Shown here in pieces: positions 11,001 to 18,686 of a DNA stretch of 23,919 nt; the stretch's first letter is position 1; the number at the start of each line of letters is the position of its first letter. The DNA lies in contig CAXNAA020000238.1 of assembly GCA_964200075.2 (NCBI GenBank), positions 1-23,919 of the forward strand. The letters run 5' to 3'. The translations under genes were made by a program, and so were the position numbers. Source of the DNA: Sphacelaria rigidula. Taxonomy: Eukaryota; Phaeophyceae; Sphacelariales. Below the pieces are notes generated by a model, which did no database searches, was not told the DNA's origin, and saw only the letters and a list, made by a program, of their open reading frames with translations.

Positions 11001-12786
11001 GTATTGCATCCTTGTGATTTTCCATGGCGTCGACCAATATCGACCCTGGATAGATTGTTAGCAAGACGCGATTCCTGCAGGGATCGCGTGACACTTTGCT
11101 CACGACCAGTTGGAATGGCATGCACCATGCTTCAATCTCATTGCGTGCACTAAGTATTTGATACCTACTCTCTGAATGTTAAGGCTGCGTTCGAGCCATC
11201 TTCACTCCATGTGAGTCCAACGTCGATGTATCGCGGAAACAGCGATGATAGAAGCCCATCAGGTCCCGGAAGAGCGATCAGGAAAGGGACCATTTGTGCG
11301 GTATATGTATTTCAGCACACCTCATACGAGGTAAGTTTGGTTCTAAAGTCACGCACTTCCCTTTTCTGCGTTCTGCACGAAGGGTTCACCACGGGTTCGA
11401 CAGCATACGGATTCTCGGATGCCGCCGATATTCCTCTAGGAGAGGTAAATCTACACGTAAATATAATTTGGCCGTCGATAGATACCCCTTCATGGCCCCG
11501 ATATGATGACGAGAGGATTGAGTGTTGATGAAAGACCCGTATGGTGCCTGCTAGGAACGTTGCAGATTTTGCTTTGGTCTGACTTCGGAAGGCCACACGG
11601 ACGCACACGATTGGTACTTAGCGGTGGGTCTTACAACAAGCAAGGCATCTAGCGTGCCCCATCGAGTAGATCCCATGCAGACGGACTTGCTCTTCCTTAC
11701 AACAGTTTTGTTTGCCTCAAACTCCAACCACAAAGTACCACTTGATGAGACTTGTGAGGATGCTGAACCAGTGACATCCTCATGTACCACATGGTTTTGA
11801 CATCTTGCAAAGGTGGACATAAGCCCGTCGACTGTATGGGATGCCGAGTGGCAGCAGGGGGTATACGACAAAACTTCTCCGTTTCAGAACTCTCGACTCC
11901 AAGTGGTAATGAAGACAGGGAGATATCTTGCTCCCGCCGAGGTGACTATGGTACCGATTCCAATGGATTACCACATTGACTATCTTTATCTGTGGCCCCG
12001 TTGTTGATGATAGCTACAGTCATTTGAGCTATGGGATCGAATGCAAAAGAGCTGTTTTCGACAGGACAGTACGAGCTATACAACGAAATGTTTTTTTGCG
12101 AGAAAATTTATTAGAGGATGGCATTTCTCGATTCGAAACATTCAGCCAAACAGAAGGTACCGACCCCTTGGTCCAGAAGACTAAGTAGGTAGTTGGCACT
12201 CCATGCGCGTGATGCCCCTGGGCTTGACTTCTTCTCCTGCCTTCTTACGCGTAGGACGAGGATTTGTTCGTGCGGCTGTCCAAGCGCAACGGCATCTCTG
12301 CCTTTTGCGGCTTCAACAAGGATACGGAAATATTCCGAATCTCCACCAACTCCTCAACTCACAACTTTGTCGACGCACCCTTCGAGGAAGTACCTCTCAT
12401 GGGAAGCGGTTGCAGGTAGACGCATGCAATAGCGGTTGACAGATTCAAAAGTAAAGTGCCCAACACAAAGCTAGAATCCAAATCGTCCCCCCAAAACCTG
12501 GTTTATTTTCGATGCTGGGGGTTAGGTGACTCCGGTACAGCGTGTGCGAGCTGTTTGCGTCACTCCTGAAGTGATTCAACAGCGTGGAGCAGTAAGCCAC
12601 ACGCCAGTCACTTGTGTCCCTCTTCCTTTAACGTGTTTTATCCAAAGTGGCCTGTACCATGCTGTCTTGTTTGAAAACATTTGTATTACGGGGAAACTTT
12701 GGTATCAATAGTAGGAGTATTACAAAAGTAGTATACAGGATTGGGGGGACGCCAACAGGAAAATTCACGAAATGGGCCTTCGTGTC

Positions 12787-12842
<56 letters not shown>

Positions 12843-15800
12843 ACCTTTTGTCGGTGGCCGCTAACCGCGGGGACCTTGCGGTTTATCCGAGCTATCGTTT
12901 GTTGCCATCGATCCACGAACGCTCGAGTTACGTCCAGTTATGCATCCAATCGTACTAGCAATGTTCATCCGTAACCATATTCTTCTCGGCTGACAATGTA
13001 CATGTCCCTGACAACCGGACGAAAATTGATCCGTACAGGCTTCGCCGAAATATATCGCTCAACCAGTGCCGTTAGCTCCTAGCTCTGCCCTCATGTCCCA
13101 TTTCGTGTTTATTCAATCCGTAGGGCTGACTGCTATGATCGGGGCGTCTGCGACTACTGCCATGAAGCGTGCATGTGCCACGAGGCCCAGGGGAACAAGA
13201 CCGCGGACATCGTGGAGAGCGGGGGATGGGTTCGGTTGGACTGTGCCGACTGTGAGAAATCATGGACAGGGAGGGGGATATTCATCTGTTGGTTGCCGTA
13301 GTTGTTTGACCATTGACCCCGCATCGCTTTCGAGACGGAGCACCGTTCCTATTCCTACTCGAGATACCTCCAACACTTAGGCGCTCATCATGAGTCACGC
13401 TACGGTAGGGCTTGCACATTTTGGCCCAAGTCTGTCTCATTCAGGGGCCCCTAAAGTAAGGAGTTACACAAGAATATGGGTTAGGACATTCCCGTTTTCA
13501 AGGTAAATCGGAGTATCCCTAGCCCATTGGAATGCTAATCGTCGCGTGCTCTCACATATTTCATAACTGGTTATTTGGATGAGAAGAGGGTCCCTAACAC
13601 TTCGGAGTTAGGAAAATATTTGCGCACCCGTACCGCGGCACCACCCTTACGTTCTCTCCACACATCACATACTGAGCTTCTGCTAATTTGATCCCCTTCC
13701 TGTCTGGCCGTCTGTGGGCACCGTCTATCTTCCAGTTTAACGATCGTTTTCGCTACTGTCTGAGGTACCGATGTTTCTTGTCACATTTATTTAGCTTCCC
13801 CATCTCTTCTAACACGTCCTGTTCCTCTTTGTACACTACATATTCTCCCACTACATGAGTTTTATTCGGTTACTTTGCCACAAGACCACTTTTGTGCATC
13901 TGCTTTCTTCTAAACCCGACTGCTAGTATACCTCAGTCTTCTTTTTGATAGGTCAAGGTCCTCCACCCGAAATTGCAGTTTCAGCGTTTTCGCGTCGTCC
14001 ATTGGACCGTGCAAATATGTTTTCATCTCTATTTTTTTCTCAACACCCCCTATGTCTTAAAGCATTCTTCCTCGTCCATATTCTGTCTTAGCGCTCGTTT
14101 TCCCCCATAGGTCATTGATACCCTCTACTTTGGTATTGTGACCCCCACACTTACCTATTGAGGTCAATGTTCTTATGACTATGGCATGCATGCTCATGAG
14201 TACACACTTACCTATGGGCGTCTCGTCTTGGTTTCCTCGCATATCCTTCCATACTTACTCTACTGAGCTATCCCATCTTTTTCCAGCTTGCCTTTTCGTT
14301 ACTTTCCTCCATACAGTCATATCAACTAAAGCGGGCAATCTATCTTTTTATATGTTCATCACATTACGTTACTATTTCAAATTTCTCAAATATATCATTG
14401 TTTAGGTGGGTACATCCCCACTTTTGCTCTTATTTTTGTATTACTCGTAAGTTTCGAGCATCCACGTACTTTCGTAGCGGATGCCATCTGTAGTGTTTCC
14501 AGCTGCTTCACGAACTTCGCGTTCCTTTGCTAAACCTCTACACATTCTAGATCCGATCCAATCACGTTTATCAGAATATATCTGAGCTGAGCCGGGGGGG
14601 GGGGAGGGGGGGGACTTCAGTGGTGACAAAAAACGCTTGATACCATGTATGTAGCTTCGAACGGTTGGCGCAACAAGGCGACATCTCGTTCTGCGCATGT
14701 TGGTGATACTTTACATTTGTCCAACAAGCGGACATGTGACCTCTAAACTAGCAAGCGCTTTTCCGTTACAAGGTCAAGCAATATCTGCTTCAGGGAGGTC
14801 AGACGATCAGGAGTTTGAGTTCACCGATGGTTGATTGTTTTGTGGATTTGAAGTCCTGAGCAATCACGTTTTCAACGGCTACGGCCCCGGAGGTCTCTGG
14901 TGTGACCATGCCTGGATCGGTCCCACGTCGTATCTTTTTTTGTTCAAGACAGCATTTAATTCTCTGAACCAGTGAGCGATTTTTGGCGGTTCACGGGTCG
15001 AGATGTACGCTCGTGTAATACATTTCGGCGGCGAAGCACGTGTAGCGGAGAATTCTGCGGGTTGCACGTCAGACATGCGCGGACGGGGCAAATATGAAGC
15101 TGGGGCGTTGTTGTGGTTGGTTGCGTTGTGATGCGGCCAGCTGTGCAACTTTATCGAAGTTATCGAAGGAGCTGTGGGGTGCACCAAAAAACCACCAATA
15201 CAGCTGTAATGGAATGGTGCAATCCTGGTGTTCAGTGTTTCGCACACATAGTAACGAGCCGCAAAAATCCATCTTGTGCCTGTATATAACACATGGTGAA
15301 GGGATGCATGCACGAGCAGCACCGGCAAAATGCACAGCAGCAGCAACTCACACGATAAGTCGAACCTTACTCATCATTGTTTCGGCCAACCATAGGATGT
15401 GTGCATATCCTGATGCCATTTTCTTACCCACGGTTCCGCCTTTGTTGCCCGCTCTTGCAATATGCCGGCAAACCAGACGTGTGTCCTCCGGGGAAGTCGT
15501 GGGCAAGTCGACAGCAGAACTTGGATTGGGGCGGTTGGGGTCCGCTGGAGAACCACGCGATCGAAGAGTGTTCCGGGAACGGCAGGTGACACGATTTGTT
15601 TTCGAACTGTCAGCCGGTAACACTTTCTTTCGGGTCGGCAGCTCGGTGCGGTATGGACACTTCAACTTCGAGGAATATCTCTGTCGACCCGTACGGGACT
15701 CTACTGTCGTATATTCTAGTTTCTATGTTTTTGATGGTGGTATACCTTGATCAATGTCGCACATATAATATTATTTCAAGAGTAGTACGTATTTCATACG

Positions 15801-17774
15801 CTGGTGGGAAATACCAAAATCGTTTGATTTCTCTCCTCTGGAACAAAATGAACACCACTGGAATGATGGGAAAGTAGTGGATGTTTAATATAGCTCATCT
15901 ACGAACATGAGCCAGCATGCATGAGCGGGGAAATTGCGGGACGTCCAATTATTCTAGGAACATTATTCAGAAGGTTCATTGTGGGTGAAGAACGGCAAGT
16001 TGTCCCGAGTCCCTATACTTGGGAACTTCTTCTTTGTTTGCGGCTCATTCGCCAACTGAAGATTATGGTTCTGGGGCAGTCGTGGCAGGGCGGTGCTCAC
16101 GCCGCCCCCCTTCATTTGTTTATCTCACCTCTCTTCATACAATTTCCTCCGTGTGGATAGTAGTAACAATAAAGACTTCAAACACATATTCTCTATCGTC
16201 TTCTGGCTTACTGCGATAGGGCGGTAAGCTGTTTGGGCACACAGTACGGGGCTGCTATTGCTACACCGTCATCTGATCAACAAGATCATTTGATCATTTT
16301 AATTATGGAGAAATTGAAGGGCATGGGACAACAAATAATGATTTTTCATCCATTATTTCAGCATGCTTAGAAATGGAAGTGGTTCTAGGGAAATACAGTT
16401 ATCCTAATAGATCATGTACTCTCACCATGTCAGCCATTGCAGCAATAAAATGCCGCGCGAACCTTGTTTCAAATTTAACGGATCGCTCATATGTTTCTCC
16501 CAACGGAGAACAGTAATGCAGAGTTAAAAAGTAAGGACACTGCAGTGATGATGTACCGATATGACATGCAACCGATATGGCTATCGCCATTCTGTCACTT
16601 TTAGCGTGAGATTGATGCCGTGATAACCCCTCCCCCCCAAACCAGCCCCCAAAACTGCCAAGAAACAAATGGCCATATAGCGCATGATACTCTAGCTGGT
16701 TTCAGACTGCTCGAAGCGCCCCACATAGACGACTTTGGCGAAGGCGATCCCAGGCGTGGGAGCTCTCAGCTGCTCGGTGTGTTCGACTTTCATCACTTTC
16801 AACAAGTGTAGATTTGGCTTCCTCGAAGAAGTCACGCTTTTTTGTTCGGGGGCTATCGCCGCATCACCCGAGGTCGAACTTTACGAGATTGATTATTTGT
16901 CCTCGTCTCTGTACAGAAACCAAAGTCATAGCGCACCGGAACCACGTCGAGGCTAGCTTTTTCCCCGAGCACGCGGCTCCGCATTGTTGACTATGTCCAC
17001 TCAGAGGCCTTCCATTCGCACAACAATTGATGAGTCGTAGCACGGTGATGTCAAAACGCGCAGGTTCGCTTGGGGTCTTTTTCTCTAAGTGCATAGGGTG
17101 ATTGTACGTGGCTTTCGGGGTTGAAACAGCACGGACTTCGTTGCTCTCTACTGTCGAACACTTCGGAGCTAGAAAGTGAAGAACGAAAAATCACAGTTCG
17201 ATATCGAGTCTGAGTACCCTCTTGTACAACGATGCTCGAGAGAGTGTGTGTCTTCTTCTCATCCCATCTATTTTGGATGCCAGTCTACACGTTACGGTAT
17301 ATACGGGCGCATCAGCCGGCGTCACACAAGAGGATGGTTTTCAGCATGAGATCTTCTATCCAGTTTTGTTATTTTAGAGTTCCACCTTCCTTCTGGGGTG
17401 CTTGCCTTACTTTTCATCGCGAGAAGGGTTCAGCAGTGCCTTTCCCTCGTCAACCGTGTAGTCGAGCTTTGCGTGCCCACCACTTAGTCGCCCTCCACTA
17501 TTGGATATGATGCGAGAAAAAATCCCATACCGCGTGCGACGAGAAAGTGGACGTTATCCTTTGGGAATAAAATCATCGAGTCAAGGCCACACTATATCCA
17601 ACCAGTAGATACTGAGTACAGGGCTGTATTACGACCACGTAGCATAGCAAAAGCGACACCACCAGATTCATACATCCTTGCCACCAGCATGTTCACTCCG
17701 GGTTCACGATGAATCCTCTCAATTCCCTTTCTTCCCTGCGTGTGTATATCTGCCTATTTATTCACCTATCCCTA

Positions 17775-17815
<41 letters not shown>

Positions 17816-17894
17816 CCTACGTCGTGCAGCTGCGACAGAGACAGTGGCAAGTGCAAATGCGACCCGGGGTACGAGGGCGATGCTTGCCAACGAA
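7864..17894 (+). CDS. multi-exon extracellular beta-module/EGF-like protein (partial gene model)
   Basis: Seven exons (7864-8037, 11383-11444, 11813-11941, 12255-12415, 13124-13251, 15477-15585, 17830-17894) join in one frame, with matching phase at all six junctions. In order the product has a beta-strand-rich module (alternating hydrophobic strands ending in FFDLP and later LQVVMKTG), a first Cys cluster, and then a typical EGF-like repeat completed across the last two exons. The exons encode 276 residues in total. EGF-type Cys spacing is known from secreted or cell-surface proteins, so an extracellular role in adhesion or the cell wall is likely but inferred. Two exons carry N-x-S/T glycosylation sites. 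The signal-peptide exon and 5' exons were not found, and the 3' end is open. The gene converges on the PPR gene at 18274-22192. Confidence 0.65.
8038..8723 (+). other. intron 1, left part, nothing recognised
   Basis: This is the first part of a 3,345-bp intron (8038-11382). It has no repeat or coding signal that I can name up to the SINE at 8724. Confidence 0.4.
8724..9066 (-). mobile_element. tRNA-derived SINE, full-length-like copy
   Basis: Read on the - strand from 9066, the head starts GCCCCGA, followed by the A box TGGCTCAGTTGG (9059-9048) and the B box GTTCAATTC (9014-9006). The spacing matches an internal Pol III promoter. The D arm, anticodon arm and T stem do not pair properly, so this is not a working tRNA gene. 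The unrelated body (8985-8724) continues with TTTTTTCTCACACC and matches a second copy at 17243-17534. It sits in intron 1 of the + strand gene in antisense orientation. Confidence 0.7.
9361..9620 (+). repeat. ~20-bp minisatellite block, CCATCTGGGATAT orientation
   Basis: Degenerate units close to CCATCTGRGATATGAAYRC repeat about every 20 bp, for example near 9371, 9449, 9466, 9507 and 9603. The block is the inverted counterpart of 9991-10327, across a spacer of about 370 bp. Confidence 0.65.
9991..10327 (-). repeat. ~20-bp minisatellite block, inverted orientation
   Basis: Units such as atcccagatgg, atatcccgaatcc and catcccaggtggatg are the reverse complement of the 9361-9620 unit. Together the two blocks form a long, imperfect foldback inside intron 1 of the EGF-type gene. 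The spacer 9621-9990 has no recognisable gene. Confidence 0.65.
10328..11382 (+). other. intron 1, right part, nothing recognised
   Basis: Open frames of about 100 codons exist on both strands but carry no motif. The first annotated signal is the pyrimidine-rich acceptor of the 62-nt exon at 11383. Confidence 0.4.
11383..11444 (+). CDS. exon 2 found: micro-exon linking the beta-module
   Basis: This 62-nt exon lies between a pyrimidine-rich acceptor ending CTGCACGAAG and the donor GAGAG|GTAAAT. It takes in 2 nt, which fits the 1 nt left by 7864-8037, and ends in phase 0, which fits the start at 11813. It encodes FTTGSTAYGFSDAADIPLGE, a turn-rich segment that would follow FFDLP. The exon is short and its sequence alone is not diagnostic; the phase fit on both sides is the main support. 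Confidence 0.5.
11813..11941 (+). CDS. exon 3 found: beta-module, second half
   Basis: The exon runs from after a TTGCAAAG acceptor to GCCGAG|GTGACT and is 43 codons in phase 0 at both ends. It encodes WDAEWQQGVYD, then SRLQVVMKTGRYLAPAE, a Trp-containing strand followed by a strand-turn-strand with Gly. This is the pattern expected for the second sheet of the same module. An acceptor at 11823 is an alternative that would break the phase with the previous exon. Confidence 0.6.
12255..12415 (+). CDS. exon 4 found: module end and entry to Cys region
   Basis: A strong pyrimidine-rich acceptor (ccttcttacgcgtag) precedes 12255, and the donor is TTGCAG|GTAGAC after 12415. The exon has 53 complete codons and leaves 2 nt. 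It begins DEDLFVRLSKRNGISAF, a strand followed by an NGI turn, includes the potential glycosylation site NSS, and ends PLMGSGC. The final Cys leads directly into the Cys-rich exon at 13124. The AG left here plus the G there give an Arg codon. Confidence 0.65.
12416..13123 (+). other. intron with (GT)26 microsatellite
   Basis: This 708-bp intron holds an uninterrupted (GT)26 tract at 12789-12840 and no other recognised feature. The tract is likely to vary in length between individuals. Confidence 0.7.
13124..13251 (+). CDS. exon 5 found: Cys-rich EGF-related domain
   Basis: The exon lies between a pyrimidine-rich acceptor ending TTCAATCCGTAG and the donor GACT|GTGAGA. It takes in 1 nt and leaves 1 nt. 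It begins ADCYDRGVCDYCHEACMCHE and ends WVRLDCADC, with eight Cys in 43 residues. The DCxxRGxCDY start is typical of EGF-like repeats, but the middle is longer and has extra Cys, so it may be a divergent EGF or a related disulfide-knotted domain. NKT is a potential glycosylation site. The long + strand frame in another phase here is a shadow. Confidence 0.7.
13571..14320 (-). mobile_element. decayed non-LTR retrotransposon, 3' end
   Basis: Read on the - strand, three separate frames give coding-like pieces interrupted by stops and frameshifts. A piece from 14002 starts MDDAKTLKLQFRVEDLDLSK. Then come SCGKVTE and THVVGEYVVYKEEQDVLEEM (from 13860). A last open frame (about 13750-13571) includes LEDRRCPQTARQEGDQ. 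The CG...TE..THVVGE order resembles the Cys/His motif at the C-terminus of LINE reverse-transcriptase polyproteins. No RT catalytic motif is left in this piece. It lies antisense in the 2,225-bp intron 13252-15476. Confidence 0.5.
14594..14613 (+). repeat. near-pure poly-G tract
   Basis: Nineteen G in 20 bp with a single A. This can form a G-quadruplex and is a place where length is easily miscalled. The adjoining part of the intron (14321-15476) has no other recognised feature. Confidence 0.8.
15477..15585 (+). CDS. exon 6 found: linker and start of EGF repeat
   Basis: A long pyrimidine-rich stretch leads to GGCAAACCAG before 15477, and the donor is GGCAG|GTGACA after 15585. The exon takes in 2 nt, which fits the 1 nt left at 13251 and gives a Tyr codon. 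It leaves 2 nt (AG). It encodes VCPPGKSW early and ends AIEECSGNG, the first half of an EGF-like repeat whose second half is exon 17830-17894. A 218-codon frame overlapping this exon in another phase is taken as a shadow. Confidence 0.65.
15586..17242 (+). other. intron, left part, nothing recognised
   Basis: This is the first part of a 2,244-bp intron (15586-17829). Open frames on both strands, one with a hydrophobic stretch near 15700-15750, show no family motif. I see no repeat structure until the SINE body at 17243. Confidence 0.4.
17243..17534 (-). mobile_element. second copy of the SINE body, head missing
   Basis: This stretch aligns along its length with 8724-8998, sharing blocks such as gtctacac, gcgcacs/cgcatcagccgg, gtcacaca, ccaccttcctt and gcgagaaaaaatccca. 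Identity is roughly 70% by eye. The tRNA-like head found at 8999-9066 is absent, so this copy looks 5'-truncated or diverged. It is again in antisense orientation within an intron of the + strand gene. Confidence 0.6.
17778..17813 (+). repeat. (CT)18 tract acting as polypyrimidine tract
   Basis: An uninterrupted CT repeat ends 16 bp before the AG acceptor at 17828-17829. It therefore occupies the position of the polypyrimidine tract for exon 17830-17894. Confidence 0.8.
17830..17894 (+). CDS. exon 7 found: second half of EGF repeat
   Basis: The acceptor CGTCGTGCAG follows the CT tract, and the donor is CGAA|GTGAGT, the best donor in the gene. The exon takes in 1 nt; with AG from 15585 this makes a Ser codon and joins CSGNG to S and then CDRDSGKCKCDPGYEGDAC. 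The Cys spacing across the junction is C-x5-C-x6-C-x1-C-x8-C with the G-Y-x-G signature, a standard EGF/tenascin-type repeat. It leaves 1 nt (A). Confidence 0.75.
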
Positions 17895-18128
17895 GTGAGT
17901 TCCTTGTGCGCAAAGATCCGCTTCGAATATCTTATTAGCAACGCTGCGGTAGAGCTCAAGATGAGGCACACTGTTGCTCGACTTCGTGATGATGGCGACG
18001 TCACCTCATCACAAACAGCAATGCAGCACTTTACCTTAGTAATTCATGTCGCACAACTCTTGTTTACCCACTGGTGCAACACAATGATTCCTCTCATATT
18101 GTCATTCCCCACGAGCAACGTCGCGCAG

Positions 18129-18168
18129 AACCCTGCCATGTCCATTGCATTCGTCGCGGCATATCACA
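18129..18168 (+). CDS. possible next exon of the EGF-type gene
   Basis: After the acceptor TCGCGCAG (18128) the frame demanded by exon 17830-17894 reads K-PCHVHCIRRGIS. That resembles the start of another EGF repeat except that the last expected Cys is Ser. The donor (GTACCA after 18168) is weak. The frame remains open to 18358, where it would run into the opposite-strand PPR exon. This could be the decayed or terminal end of the gene, or chance. Confidence 0.25.
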
Positions 18169-18273
18169 GTACCAGCACAAAGCATCAATCATACTGACAC
18201 GGCACGAGCCTCCGCCGGAACTGACTCCTTTCCCACCCCCCCCTACAGATCACCTCCGCTATCCATCATCCAA

Positions 18274-18686
18274 CTATATCGCCCCTTTGACCAAATCCAA
18301 CGCTTCAAGCCACCTCCCATGTAGTGCAAGCACTTCTACCCGGCCAGCCAAACTATGATCATCAGCATCTCCTTCGTCAGCATCAAGCGCCGAATCTCGC
18401 ACAAGAGAAAGTGCTCTTTCCCATTGCCCCCCCGCTGCACAAGCATCAAGCGCCGCTCGACTCGTCGCCGGGGTGGGTTCTACTGCACCCCCCCCTCCCT
18501 TCCCCGCAGCCGCAGCGGCCCACATGCCTTCTACTGTAGCCAGTGCCGCTTCGGCTATGCGGCCGGCTGTAGTGGCCGCGGTTGGAGGTGACGTCGATGA
18601 AGCCCCCGGATCCGCAGACGAAGTACTCTTGTAGATCGCCGGTATTTGAGAAGGTGGCGGCTCATCATTCGTCGCTCCAGGAATGC
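18274..18686 (-). CDS. PPR gene, terminal exon
   Basis: The acceptor is a C-rich tract ending CCCGATTCAAG; it takes in 2 nt that complete a Gly codon with the G left at 19490. The exon opens with a Pro/Ser/Thr/Ala-rich, probably disordered linker of about 60 residues. It then has the helical segments SRAALDACAAGGQWERALSL and VEVLALHGRWLEALDLVKGA, both matching PPR helix spacing. The acidic insert DSALDADEGDADD lies between them. The frame ends at TAG. The long frames in the other strand and phases here are shadows. Confidence 0.7.

Noticed and set aside
12647-12974. Frames encoding VCVCVC repeats
   Set aside because: They are translations of the (GT)26 microsatellite.
14441-14698. Tyrosine-recombinase-like peptide (PTVRSYIHGIKRFL) on the - strand
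   Set aside because: The similarity is a single short helix; no catalytic R-H-R-Y residues and the frame is interrupted by a poly-G tract.
14879-15346. 155-codon - frame
   Set aside because: No family motif; frames of about 150 codons are expected by chance in 24 kb.
15094-15750. 218-codon + frame, the longest in the window
   Set aside because: It overlaps the phase-supported EGF exon at 15477-15585 in another frame and crosses good splice signals; no motif.
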